NCBI RefSeq assembly: GCF_000611645.1 | Contig: NW_014013443.1 | Location: 1 to 35,000 of the forward strand | Length of the DNA: 35,000 nt | From: Monoraphidium neglectum | Lineage: Eukaryota; Chlorophyta; Chlorophyceae; Sphaeropleales; Selenastraceae | Reading direction: 5' to 3' | Shown: positions 1 through 9,961 of the stretch, piece by piece | Numbering within the stretch: position 1 is the stretch's first letter | How the letters are laid out: each line of letters starts with the position of its first letter | Program-made: the position numbers and the translations under genes | The notes under the pieces: generated by a model | What the model saw: only the letters and a program-made list of their open reading frames with translations | What the model was told of the DNA's origin: nothing | Databases searched by the model: none

Positions 1-40
<40 letters not shown>

Positions 41-107
41 CACACACACATGCTCACACTCACACTCACACTCACACTCACATCCACACACACGCTCAAC
101 CACCCAG
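1..107. repeat. CA-rich microsatellite in an intron
   Basis: Near-perfect CA dinucleotides run to about position 51. They grade into CACT- and CATC-type imperfect units up to about 100. The tract ends directly at the 3' splice site (AG at 106-107) of the first visible exon of the GTPBP1-like gene, so it is intronic sequence on that gene's sense strand. Confidence 0.9.
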
Positions 108-1457
108 CCTGTGGCCATCAAGTCGATCCACTACAAGAGGCTGGGTGTGCCCCAGGTGGTGGCGGGGCAGACGGCGGCGCTGGCCCTCAAGAAGGTCAAG
201 AGGGCACAGGTGCGCCTTCCGTGGGGGGAGTGATGGCCGGGCAGGCAGGCAACAAGAGGCACAGCCGCTTCTGCCCGCGTTGAGCCACCTGGCCGCACGG
301 CTGCATGTGATTTAGTGAGGCACGTTTTTGCCTTTCTGCTACTGTGATGAGCCTTCGCGCAAGCCTGTCACGTTCACATATCAACACGCAAGACACACGT
401 CCTCTCACCAGCGCACCTTGTACTCAAGTGCGCATACACGCCTCCACATCTCCCCCCCCAAAAAAAAACCAAGGTCCGCAAGGGCATGGTGCTGCTGGAC
501 TCCCGCACCGGGGGCCCCTCGGGGCCGCGCGCGTCCTTTGAGTTTGACAGCGACATCGCCATCCTCACACACTCCACCACGATAGCGCCAAGATACCAGG
601 TGGGGGGGCTCTGGGGTATCAGGGGACTCAAGGGGAGGGGGCTGACGGGCTGGCACATCTGCTTGCGGCTCCAGCAGCCCCCTGCCGAGCCATTGGTTGT
701 GTCTCCGCGGGTGTGTGATTTGCCTTTTTCCCCCGATCATTTTCAAATATCCACCGCCTCATGTGCATTTTGAAGGCACGGATGCCACCCCTCCTCACGT
801 TCCGCTGCGACCATGGCAGCCCAGCCTGCCCTCGTCCACCCCGCCATGCACCCCACCCCCACCCCTCCTCTAAAGGCGGTGATCCACTGTGAGATTGTGC
901 GCCAGGCAGCCAGGGTGGTGGCCATGGACAGGGAGCACCTGCGCAGCGGGGACCGCGCGCGCATACGCTGGCGCTTCATACAGCACCCAGAGTGGCTGCA
1001 GCCCGGGACAAGGCGAGCAGGAGGCGGGCGTGCGGGCCGCGAGCACTGGTGCTGGCTGGGCGGCGGCGGCATGCCAAGAGTGTGGCTTCTCCGGTGCATT
1101 CTTGACTTTACGCTATGCGCCGCCGTCCGCCTCCATCTGCAACCCGCTGCCCCTCTGGTCTTGCGCCAGCACTCTTCTCATTTCCAACCTCCCCACCCCG
1201 CGCGTCCACCCCACAGGTTTGTGTTCCGTGAGGGCCGCACTAAGGGCATCGGCGTCATCGTGGCCTGCCAGGGGGACAGCCCCGACTCCTGGGACGACGC
1301 CGCCGTGCTGGCCACACCCCAGGGCCAGGGCGCGCCCACAGCGCCAGGGGCCGGGGGCGGCGGCCAGCAGGGGGCCGGGTGCGGCGCAGAGGTGGCCGCG
1401 GCGGCGGCGGGGGGTGGCGCCGCGCCCGTCGCGGGTTGCCGGGTGAGCGCTCCGTAA
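108..1457 (+). CDS. GTPBP1/GTPBP2-like translational GTPase, C-terminal part (5' cut by window)
   Basis: Exons 108-209, 474-599, 876-1012 and 1217-1457 give the last 201 residues with consistent phases. The protein matches the C-terminal beta-barrel domains of the GTPBP1/GTPBP2 family, EF-Tu-like GTPases acting in translation quality control and mRNA turnover. Family-typical stretches are VAIKSIHYKRL, AGQTAALALKKVKR, VRKGMVLLDS, TTIAPRYQ, RSGDRARIRWRFI and FVFREGRTKGIG. The G domain lies left of the window. The third visible intron (1013-1216) needs a GC donor (AAG|GCGAGC) with a normal AG acceptor. It is 204 nt with no in-frame stop, so retention would add 68 residues. The last 50 or so residues are Gly/Ala-rich and end at TAA 1455-1457. 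Family assignment is confident; telling GTPBP1 from GTPBP2 is not possible from this part. Confidence 0.88.
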
Positions 1458-1911
1458 GGGCCGCGGTGGAGGGTCAGGGGCTTGGCACTAATTGGGCGGA
1501 CTCCGGCCTGGTGCGGCCCCCCATTTGAGGATGGATGGGTTTCATAGGGAGTGACGGGCCCCTGCAGCCAGCTCGGCAGCACTGCAGCGTTCCATCATTG
1601 GGTGGGGGTTTCATGAGTGGGACTGGTGGACAATTACACATCGTGCCGTGCGCAGCCCGCCAGCTGCTTGTTTGCTCGGCTGCCTCCTTTATCATGGTTG
1701 ACTGTACTGCTGCCCGTCCCAGCTTTGAGCGCGCAGACATATTGTGGTGTTGACGCAGTGCATCCTGGCACGCCCTTGACAAAGCCAGGCCTCGATACAT
1801 ACAGCGCGGCCGGACACGCCCAACAACGGCCGGCGCTGATCCCCTGCGTGCGTCCATGTGTTTCTCGTGCCGCCCTTCTGCCTGGCGGTTGCTTGCTAGG
1901 ACCTTTTTGAC

Positions 1912-1916
1912 TGTAA
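1912..1916 (+). promoter_or_regulatory. TGTAA polyadenylation signal, GTPBP1-like gene
   Basis: TGTAA lies about 455 bases after the GTPBP1-like stop. TGTAA is the usual chlorophyte poly(A) signal, and this is the first copy downstream on the sense strand. Confidence 0.6.
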
Positions 1917-2026
1917 AACCATTGCGCTGTCTCTGCGGACCCGCCCTTCTGCGTACTGCTGTCCTGGAAAACGTTACATCTGCAAGAATAAGTGCGCATG
2001 CGGCCAAGATAAAACAAATTAATTTG

Positions 2027-2031
2027 TTACA
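2027..2031 (-). promoter_or_regulatory. TGTAA polyadenylation signal, gene A
   Basis: TTACA on the plus strand reads TGTAA on the minus strand, about 125 bases past the stop of gene A. A second copy at 1974-1978 could serve as an alternative site. Confidence 0.55.
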
Positions 2032-2154
2032 TTTAGTGCAATAGGACCAAACCCACCAAGTCCACGTCACGTGGCTGCTGCAGGGACATAATCAGGCATC
2101 AAAGTTGCACCAAGCCCTCCGCATGGATTCACCCATTGCACGCGGTCACGGCCG

Positions 2155-4145
2155 TCAGACACTCGGAGGAGGCCTGGTATACCAACGCTGCTCCACATTG
2201 GCATGGACGGCGCCGGCTTGAATACCATCCTCCCTAAACTGCTGGAAGCCCACAGAATTGGCCAGCCACCCCTTGGGGAGCAGGGACGCCTCAAACTTGG
2301 GAGGGTCCATCAGATACTGGGGCCCAGCCCCGCCAGCGCTAGCTGCGCCATCACCTGCCTGGCGGGCGGCGCGGCAGGCCGAGATACGCCGCCACACACA
2401 CGGTGCCAGCGCCAGCAGAAGCACCAGGCCGACAAAGCCACCCACCACCGCCCCAGCAATTGTCCCAACACGCTTCTGCTGCGCCGCTGCCTCCGCAGCT
2501 GCGGCGGCTGCCTGCTGCGCTCCCAGCTGCTTGACGGCGCGCACTGTGGTGAGGTCACTGGAGGGGTCCGGGTCAATCTCAATAGGGGCCAAGGGGTCGA
2601 CGCTCACCCCCGCAGTCAGCAGCTCCCAGCAGAGCTGCGTGGCGCACACGCTCCCCGCCTGCGCGGCCGGCTGGCCCAGGCGCCAGGCGTCAAGACTCGG
2701 CGTGGGGCTAGCGCGGCGCCACTGGGTCGTAGCCACTGTGGTGGCTGAGGCGAAGCCGCTCCCCTGTGTTGCATTCTGCAGCAGAACCCTGTGCCGTCCT
2801 GCTTCGCTGCCTTGGCTGCCGATGCTGATCAGCTGCCAGTCCTGGGGGCTGCTATCAGTGGCAAGGGAGGCCAGCACTTCAGGAATGGCAACACCATAGC
2901 CACGTGCCTGTGCGCCACGCAGGGCAGAAGCTGCGGTGCACACATGTGAGCGAGCATGATGTGTGAGCCTGAGTGGCGCTGAATTTCTTCAAGGGTTTTG
3001 CTGTCGATGCTGTTGCAGATTGTTGCCAAACCTGACGGTTCCTGCGGCAAACGGTGGCAGTGGTGGCAGGCCAGCGGGTGCTGGGTATCGCCCCCCCTCC
3101 CCCCTCCCTGCATACCTTGCAAAGGGATGCCGACAGTCACATAGGTGGCCTGCTCGGGCGTGGCCACCTGAGCCGCAGCCTTCTCAAGCGCCACTGGCAG
3201 AGGCACTGACAGGGCCTGTTGGGGTCGCGCAGGCGCTGGGGAGGACGCTGGCTTGACCTCCTGCAACACTGTGGTGGTGTTGGTTGACCCAGTGGGCTGC
3301 CCGTTTGTTGTCTGTGCAGCAGCTTTGGTGCCATCACTCCCGCTGCCACTGGTGCTGTTGCTGTTCTGGCGCTCTGCTGTTTGTTTCTGACGCTGCACTT
3401 TCTGCTCCTGACGCTGCGCTTTCTGCTCCTGACGCTGCTGGTTTGCCGCATCGCGAGCAGCCTTCTTGCTCGCTGCTGTCGATGCAGGCTGGACGGAGCC
3501 GTGGGTTGCGTTTTTGGCGGCCCCGTCGTCGGCGATTGAGTCGCTCTCCTGTGAGGTGTCGTCGCCGCTGTCATCAGAGGAGGTGTCAGCCGTGTCCTCC
3601 ACCAGGAAGCGCCCAAGCGCGCGGGGGCGCCAGCTGGTGGTGGTGGCCGTACGGGTCTGAGGTCGGTGGGCCGCCGCCGCAGGGTTATCGCTGCTGATGA
3701 CAGATTCAAGCTGCTTGTTTGTGCAACGGTTTGGTGATGCAGCACATTGAGCCCAATTACCGTCTCTCGCCTATGCCAGGCAGCGCAAGCAACCTGGGGC
3801 AGCTGGCACCAGAGTTGCAGTGCCACCAGTGCATCACCTACGCAGCTTGCTCTTGCAGGCCCGTTGCCTGTGAGCAAATACTTTGGGAATGGACCCCCCT
3901 TTGCTACAGGTCAGCAAGTAGCACGGTCCCTGGTTGCCCACCTTCAGCAGCACCCAGAATCCCGGGTCACCAAGCGCGGCTGAGGGGTCGCTAGCTGCTG
4001 CTGCCTCGTACGGCGCAGAAGGCTGCCCCGCGGCGGTAGCTACAAGATTGATACGGGTCGCTTCAAAATCCGCATTTACAGTCCATAGTTGTGCGTTCAG
4101 CGTCAGTAGGAACACGAATGCGTGCCACCACGCCCCAGAAGGCAT
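2155..4145 (-). CDS. Secreted single-pass membrane protein, tandem paralogue A (function unknown)
   Basis: Three exons on the minus strand, 4145-3838, 3693-3116 and 2930-2155, join in phases 2 and 1 to give 553 residues. The first ATG is followed by a signal-peptide-like stretch (AFVFLLTLNAQLW). Exon 2 is low-complexity, rich in Ser/Thr/Asp/Gln/Lys. It has a tandem QRQEQK-type repeat and several N-x-S/T sites (NATHGS, NSTSGS, NTTTV). It ends in the motif YVTVGIPL. Exon 3 carries QWRRASPTPSLDAWRLGQPA, IDPDPSSDLT and one hydrophobic segment (GTIAGAVVGGFVGLVLLLAL) followed by WRR. This suggests type I topology with a short, positively flanked cytoplasmic tail. I do not recognise the family. The YVTV-x-IPL ... 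RVLLQ layout loosely recalls fast-evolving extracellular modules of algal surface proteins, which is only an inference. The downstream neighbour 4791-6601 is a clear paralogue. Exon 3 and intron 2 are the surest parts; the first splice is less certain. Confidence 0.72.
3386..3440 (-). repeat. 21-bp tandem repeat coding a QRQEQK heptad
   Basis: About two and a half copies of a 21-bp unit (CTGACGCTGC followed by CTTTCTGCTC on the plus strand) lie in exon 2 of gene A. They encode the seven-residue unit QRQEQK plus A or V. The unit length keeps the reading frame. Confidence 0.75.
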
Positions 4146-4790
4146 CGTTGACCTCGCTCGCTTTTCACGACACCGTCCAATGTCCAACCGGTGTGCACAT
4201 CAATGTGGAGAACAACATTTGACAGATTATTGAGATCGACATTCTGCAAGCTGGCATTGAAGGCAGAGGGTCAGCTCCTGCTGGTGGTGCGCTGGCCGAG
4301 GCAGGGTAGCAATCGTCAGCACCTACGTTGTGGGTAACCCCTGTGGCATTCTGTTGCTTGTGGCGCTTGCCGCTGCAGACGCAGCCAACAATCAAAACTG
4401 CTTCTCAAAGTGTTTCAAGCACTGAACAACTCGGCATGGGTCAAGAAGCCTGAGCATTGCTGTCAGGCTCACGATATGACATGCAGAGCGCTTGTTGCAA
4501 TCACGTCACGGTAACGGCACCTCGCAACCTGCTGATGTGCGACATCCTTTTGCTCCCATACATGATCTACTGTACTGGTGGATGACATGTTTACTAATGG
4601 TCGTCACATTATTGAATTGATACTCCCTTATGCCGCTGTGGGCCTCCCGCTGAGGTTCGACGGACTAGCAGCCTGCAGTAAGCTGGATTGCTGGCACGTG
4701 ATGCCGGCACACAACACCTTACTTGACAAACGATAACCAATCATGCATGAACAAGATCAAGGTGCTACCTCCCAACTATCTGCTGCTTCG
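4146..4790. other. Intergenic: 3' flank of gene B and promoter of gene A
   Basis: This is 645 bases between the stop of gene B (minus) and the start of gene A (minus). It has lower GC than the coding parts. I see no convincing ORF, RNA gene or TGTAA signal on the minus strand. Confidence 0.5.
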
Positions 4791-6601
4791 TCAATGTTGT
4801 CCAGCCCCCAAACCAGACGGCACGAGGACTGCATGGATGGCTGAGCCGCTTCCGCTGTCAGAAGGAGATGCCTGCCCATCTGCCATGAACTTCACTTGCT
4901 TCGCAGGTGCGACACATTCAGGCATCGGCGCCGCCATGGCGCCGCCTCTGGGAGCTGGTTGCTGAGCGGCCTGCTGGCACCCATGCCGCGCCGCAACCGC
5001 ACGGCGCCAGACGCACGGCGCCAGCGCCAGCAGCCCGACCAGTCCGACGAACCCGCCGACCACCGCCCCAGCAATCGTCCCGACGCACTTCTGCTGCACC
5101 GCTGCCGCAGCTGCCGTCTCTGCTGCCCGCTGTTCCTGAAGCTGGGCGCTAGCCCGCAAAGCCGTGAGGTCACTGGAGGGGTCGGGGTCAATTGCGATGG
5201 GCACAGAGGGGTCGACATCCACTCCAGCAGCCAGCAGGGCGGAGCACAGCTGCTTGACACAGAGGCTGCCAGGCGCCGCGGGCTGCCCGAGGCGCCAAGC
5301 GTCGAGGCTGGGCGTGGGGCTTGCTCGGCGCCATTGGGTGATCAGGGGCCCGGTCGCTGCCTGCTGCAGGACTGCCCTCCTCTTGTTGCCCCTGTCGCTG
5401 CCACCCAGCTGCCAGTCCGGCGGGGTGCTGCCGCTGGCCACAGAGGCCAGCACTGAGGGGATGACGATGCCCCAGCCGCGTGCCTCGGCGTCGCGCAAAG
5501 TTGCAGCTGCAGTTTGAGAGTAAGCAATGGGGATTGGATAGAGGCATGAGCGTGGAAGGAAGATGAAGCAGATAAGCGGTGCAGAGCGTGCTGCCACATC
5601 CTGCCAGCAGTTCTTCCTGTGCACAATGGGCTGCTGAGTTGGCACGCTTTCAGGCTGCGCACACAAACGGAGAAGTGTGCAGGCACGCACCTCTCAAGGG
5701 AATGCTGACAGTCACATAGGCTGCCTGTTCCTCTGCTGTGTGCTCTGCTGGCAGCACTGACGCATTTGTGATCGTTTGTTGCCCAGCGGCCTCAATTTGG
5801 GTACTGTTGTGCTCAGGTGCAACTGGGTAGTCTGTATGGTCCGGCACCTCAGGGTTCAAGACCTCAGGAGGTTTGTTGCTTGGGGGGGTTGTTCCGTCTT
5901 GCGCCTGGTCCTCATCGACAGGATCAGACTGAGCTGGCACTGGCTGCGGCGGTGGGGCTTCAGGCTCGGGCGACGCCGGCACGTCAGTCGGCGCCTTTGC
6001 AGCTGGCGTTTCCTCGTTGACCTTTGAGGCATCGCTGCTGCTGGTGTTGCTCTCACTTTTGTTATCACTCCCCAGGCCCACGGCGTTCTTCACCACGTCC
6101 AGCAAGTCGCTGGCAGCGCTGGTCACTGTGTCGACAACGCCGGCGAAAAAGTCGCCCACTTGCAGCAGCCGACGATGCCCGCCGCCGCTGTCCCTGTTGG
6201 CGCTTTTGCTGTAGAATACAAACGCTGGCAATTCCTCAACACTGACGATCACAGAGCGTGGGAGCAATGCTGCATCCTGCTGGTGAGGGCGGTTAGCGCA
6301 GCAGCCGCTGACAGGCCGTACGAACAATCGCACGGCAGGCACCCGGTCCTATGCAAGTGCCCTACGCCCATGCAGCGCACAACGCCCTTTGGTAAAAGGC
6401 TATCACCTGAACTTGTGATTTGGCAGGCGTACGGAGCTTGATGAAGCGGTGCGAGCCCCCCTGGTTCTCAGAGGCGAGTGTGGCTGCTGATGCAGAAGCT
6501 GGTGCGCCTGCTGCTGTCGAGCACAGGCAAGCGACCAGTGGAAGCACAATCAAGAAAACTTGAGCTTTTATAATTAATAAAGGACGACGCCAGAGGGCCA
6601 T
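4791..6601 (-). CDS. Secreted single-pass membrane protein, tandem paralogue B (function unknown)
   Basis: Exons 6601-6407, 6276-5691 and 5506-4791 (phases 0 and 1) give 498 residues. The ATG at 6601 opens a signal peptide (LIIKAQVFLIVLPLVACLC, then Ala-rich). Exon 2 is Pro/Glu/Ser/Asn-rich with N-glycosylation sequons (NST, NAS) and ends in YVTVSIPLR. Intron 2 interrupts at the same codon and phase as in gene A, and is 184 bases against 185 there. Exon 3 shares with A the blocks ARGWGIVIPSVLASV, WRRASPTPSLDAWRLGQPA, LLAAGVDVDP and IDPDPSSDLTALRA. It also shares the membrane segment GTIAGAVVGGFVGL followed by WRR. The C-terminal tail differs completely. The head-to-tail arrangement and shared intron show tandem duplication followed by divergence of ectodomain and tail. 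Function is unknown; a surface or cell-wall role is a guess. Confidence 0.75.
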
Positions 6602-7075
6602 TTCAACAACTGACGAGCGATTTCCGAGGCACGGCGACTCGAACTGTCGGACCTGTGGTTGGGAAATGAGGTTAATGGACGATTCAAGAATAAAATGACC
6701 AAGTACGAAGCAATGAGGCTTGTGGTTTGGAATCCTTGTGCGCCTTGCGCGTGGGAACCTGCACAGCACGTGCGATCCGAGGCACCAACCCCAGGTGTAT
6801 GTCTCCCCCAAGCACCGTGGGCGTCTGAGGTGTTCGAGTTTGTTTGTGCCTTGTTGGCTGTACGTGAGCGTACAAGAGCACCATCTACACACCTACAGGG
6901 GCCTCCAGTCCCCTCAAAGACGTTTTGCTGTGACTGGTGTTTGACGTGACCAACACGTGGTCCCTTCCGTCAATGTCGATGTCGAGGCCGCGAAAGCAGG
7001 CTTTGAGCAGGAAAGGCACCAGACTTTCCAAAAAATTACTTTCTGGCAACCTGTGAACGGGCACAAAGCCCAGCC
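6602..7075. other. Intergenic: promoter of gene B and 3' flank of MPDU1
   Basis: This stretch of 474 bases shows no supported gene. Nearest the gene B start it includes an AT-richer stretch on either side of the ATG, which is likely 5' UTR and core promoter. Confidence 0.45.
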
Positions 7076-7236
7076 CTAGGCCTTCTTCTTTGTCACCGCG
7101 CCTTGGCCCGCTGGCTCCTTGCGCACGCCCTTGTTGCCATAGACCAGGATTTGGCCCACCAGAGTGGCGTTCATGATGAGACCTTTAGAATATTGAAGCG
7201 AAGGGATTGCACAGAGAAAGAGAGAGTGTCTGTGCG

Positions 7237-7278
<42 letters not shown>

Positions 7279-9199
7279 CGCCTGCGCGTGCCCGTGTGTG
7301 GATGTGTGAGTTTATGCTTGCACGAGTGTGTGTGCACGTGTGCACGTGTGAGTATGTGGGGGGGGGGGGCGCATGCATGCATGCTTGTGCACGCACAGCC
7401 TCTTCGCTCGCGCCCAAACCGTTTTGATCAGCACAGTAGCACCTCTTTCAAAGCACCACCCGTGCTACCCCAGCGGCGCATGAGCCACAGTGGCGAGCGA
7501 TGGCAGCGGCCCTGCATTTGCAAGCCCCCCTTCCGTTCCGCCCCGCACCGTCCCGCCCCCCCGCGGTGGCGCCTCACCCAGGATGTAGGAGCGGACCATG
7601 GCGTGAGCGCCCTCGTGCAGCGAGGTGAGGATCCGCACCACACAGCCGACGGTGTTGACGCCAAACGTGACGATGCTCAGCTGCCCGGTCGACTGCTCAC
7701 TGAAGTTCTTCAGAATTTGGGGCACCCGCGCCGCCAGCATGATGAAGTTGTTCACGTCGTACAGCGCACCCACCTGGCTGCGGCTGGCGCGGCCTGGGCG
7801 GATTGAGGGGTTTGCATGGTGCGTGTTGGGTGCGGGTGATGAGGAGGTTGGCGGAGAGAGACTTGTAGGTATACTCACGAGCAGGGGACAGTCATGCCTG
7901 GCAGCAGGAGCAGCCAAGTTGCAGTTGCCGCGGGGTCCTCGTGATGGTTCCAGCTGGACAAGTGACTTTTGCACGGGGCGCTCAAACACGCAGGCACACG
8001 CACACACACAACGCCTCACCCCCCCACACACGCTCACACACCACGACCACGATCACGACCACAAGCGCCCACCTAATCAACCCTACCTGCAACAGCCTTG
8101 ACCCCGCACCCCAAAGGCCCCCTCACCCGTTGCCAGCACCGCCATCGCGGCCACCAGCAGTCCCATCACAGTCGCGACCCGCGCTGCGGGCAGCCGCGCG
8201 TATCTGTAAACCAGGGCCAGCAGCAGCAGGTTTTGGGCCAGCATCAGGGAGGCCTCCCCGTAGCTGCTGAAGGGCATGGCGTTGACGTAGCCGTAGCCCG
8301 CGTGGACCAGCAGGGCCCAGGACTCGAGCTCGAACGAGGTGGCAGAGAGGCCCTCCGCGCTGTGGGCGCGCACCACGTTGGTGATCTGACGGAGTCATGG
8401 GACGGCGCACATACAGGCGGCGCGTCGGGCGCAGGGGTTCAGCTGGTGCACACGGGAGGCGGTAGCGTGGTTGGTGACGACTGCAACACATGACATGCAA
8501 ACCTCATGAATAGCAGGACGTTGCGCTGCGCGACGGCTCCGCAGGGTAGCCGCCACCACCTGATGCTGCTGGCGGTGTTGCTGGGTACGGCGGTGAGGGG
8601 GCGTGCCGCCATAAGGCACACCCCCTCACTGCTCAAAGCTGGGAGGTCATCGGCCTGCGGCACTCTGTAGCTGCACACCTGTGGCACCTTGACGAGCGTG
8701 GATCCCGCAATGATGCCATAGCCCACCACCTAGGTGAGCGCACGGGGAGGGGGGGACCACAAGGCGGATGGCGGGATGGCAAACAAGTCAGGAGGGTGTG
8801 CAGGGAGGACACCAATATGCAGCTGCTTGGTAGTCACTTGACAACCTGTTGAACATCCTGATACTGGCTCGCTCACCAAGGGCTACAGGTGTCCATTGCA
8901 ATCGCAAGGGACTGCTCCCTGCAGCTTTTCTAAGAAGCTGCTGCCGATGCGTGCAGCGCACACCGAAACGCACATGGCTACCTGGGCGGCCACGCGCGGC
9001 ACGCTCCAAAGCACAATTTTCTGCAGGGTCCAGATATGAGTCCCTCAACTCAAGGCGGCATGGCAGCTCCCAAGAAGTGACACCCCCCCAACGGGCAACG
9101 CACCTTTGCAGCAAGGTTCTTGATCACTTCCGTCGGAGGCAAGGTCCCTGATTTCAGGGCATCTAACGAAACCTGCAGCAAGGACAAGACGTCCGCCAT
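7076..9199 (-). CDS. MPDU1: MPDU1-like PQ-loop protein (dolichol-phosphate-mannose utilisation)
   Basis: Five exons, 9199-9104, 8729-8679, 8385-8127, 7793-7578 and 7182-7076, join in phases 0, 0, 1 and 1 to give 242 residues, the normal family length. MPDU1 is an ER multi-pass membrane protein needed for use of dolichol-phosphate mannose and glucose in N-glycan and GPI assembly. The two PQ-loop motifs are VKVPQ in exon 2 and ARVPQILKNF in exon 4. Other family-typical parts are SAEGLSATSFELE, PFSSYGEASLMLAQN, NFSEQSTGQLS and GLIMNATLVGQILVYG near the end. The tail is basic (KKKA). The N terminus MADVLSLLQVSLDALKSG lines up with the plant type. The start is the only ATG in the first exon and sits just before the family's usual N terminus. 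Introns 3 and 4 hold CA/GT microsatellites. Confidence 0.93.
7229..7369. repeat. GT microsatellite, CG run and G12 tract in MPDU1 intron 4
   Basis: GT units run without a break at 7241-7270, followed by CG units and a GTG-rich tail. A run of 12 G ends at 7369, and a short GCAT repeat follows. On the MPDU1 sense strand this is CA followed in genome order by C12. Confidence 0.9.
7987..8043. repeat. CA-rich imperfect microsatellite in MPDU1 intron 3
   Basis: CACG, CACA and CTCACA units lie between exon 3 and exon 4 of the MPDU1 gene. On the sense strand they read GT, the reverse of the CA/GT tract in intron 4. Confidence 0.75.
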
Positions 9200-9961
9200 C
9201 GGTGCTGCTGGGTGATCTTTGGCGGTGTGATATGTGCCAGCCTGTGTGCCTGTTGTGGCAGCAGTGAAAGCAGATGGGCCAGAATATCACGGCACAGATG
9301 ACTGCAAAGGGGATTGCGCAGCGGGATAAGAAGCGACGCACGCAGCAAGTCGGATATTGAGCCGTGCCAGAGTGGGGGCCAGGCGGGACTATTTGGTGAG
9401 GTGCCGCCAGTGCCACCAGGCGCAGCCTGCGCCACTCCTGAGGAGCAATTCTGTCACACCATGCAATGCAATGGCCTGTTGTCACTTGCAGCCTTAATAT
9501 GCTACGGCCACTTGCTAGCCTAAGCAATCCAGGTTTGTGCATAACGTGCATTGTGTGCTTGCGCGTGCATGTGTGTGTGCTCGTGATGCACACGCACATG
9601 TGCCCACGCAGTATGACACTGCTTCGCGCATGCCTGTGCCAGTAGCCATGCGATGCGTCGCCGACCGCGTTGAGTGCAACTTGCTGACACCCACCACTCA
9701 GCCCACCATCAACTGCTCCTCTATTTTCCACATGATGCATGCTCACAAGCGCAGCTTTACAAGATGGCCCGGAGGGGGCAGGGGGCAAGACCATACATAT
9801 TCTTCTGGTGCGGCAACTATCCTTGATAGGAGATGCAGGTCACAGGAATGACTGCGATGATGTGAAAATGGAATGTGACCGTGACAGACAAAAAGGCTCA
9901 CAGCTGTCTCCAGCAGCTTGAAACAGAGGAAGCCAAAAGATAAGTGTTGAACTGGAATATG
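9200..9961. other. Intergenic: MPDU1 promoter and 3' UTR of the LRR gene
   Basis: No gene is supported here. The right part is probably the 3' UTR of the LRR gene, with a TTACA (TGTAA on the minus strand) at 9757-9761. The left part would be MPDU1 5' flank. Confidence 0.5.
9757..9761 (-). promoter_or_regulatory. TGTAA polyadenylation signal, LRR gene
   Basis: This minus-strand TGTAA lies about 200 bases past the LRR stop codon, a typical chlorophyte distance. Confidence 0.55.

Larger units (their letters stand above)
1458..2154. other. Convergent 3' UTR region
   Basis: No gene is seen. The stretch separates the plus-strand GTPBP1-like stop from the minus-strand stop of membrane-protein gene A. 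It holds TGTAA on the plus strand at 1912-1916. TTACA (TGTAA on the minus strand) occurs at 1974-1978 and 2027-2031, with a further copy near 1636. Confidence 0.7.

Noticed and set aside
1..107. Telomere- or CRISPR-like repeat
   Set aside because: It is a plain CA microsatellite ending at a splice acceptor; there are no spacers and no telomere unit.
6620..6650. Possible tRNA T-arm (GTTCGAGTC on the minus strand)
   Set aside because: The bases flanking the loop do not pair as a T stem, and no anticodon arm or acceptor stem is found upstream. It lies in the 5' flank of gene B.
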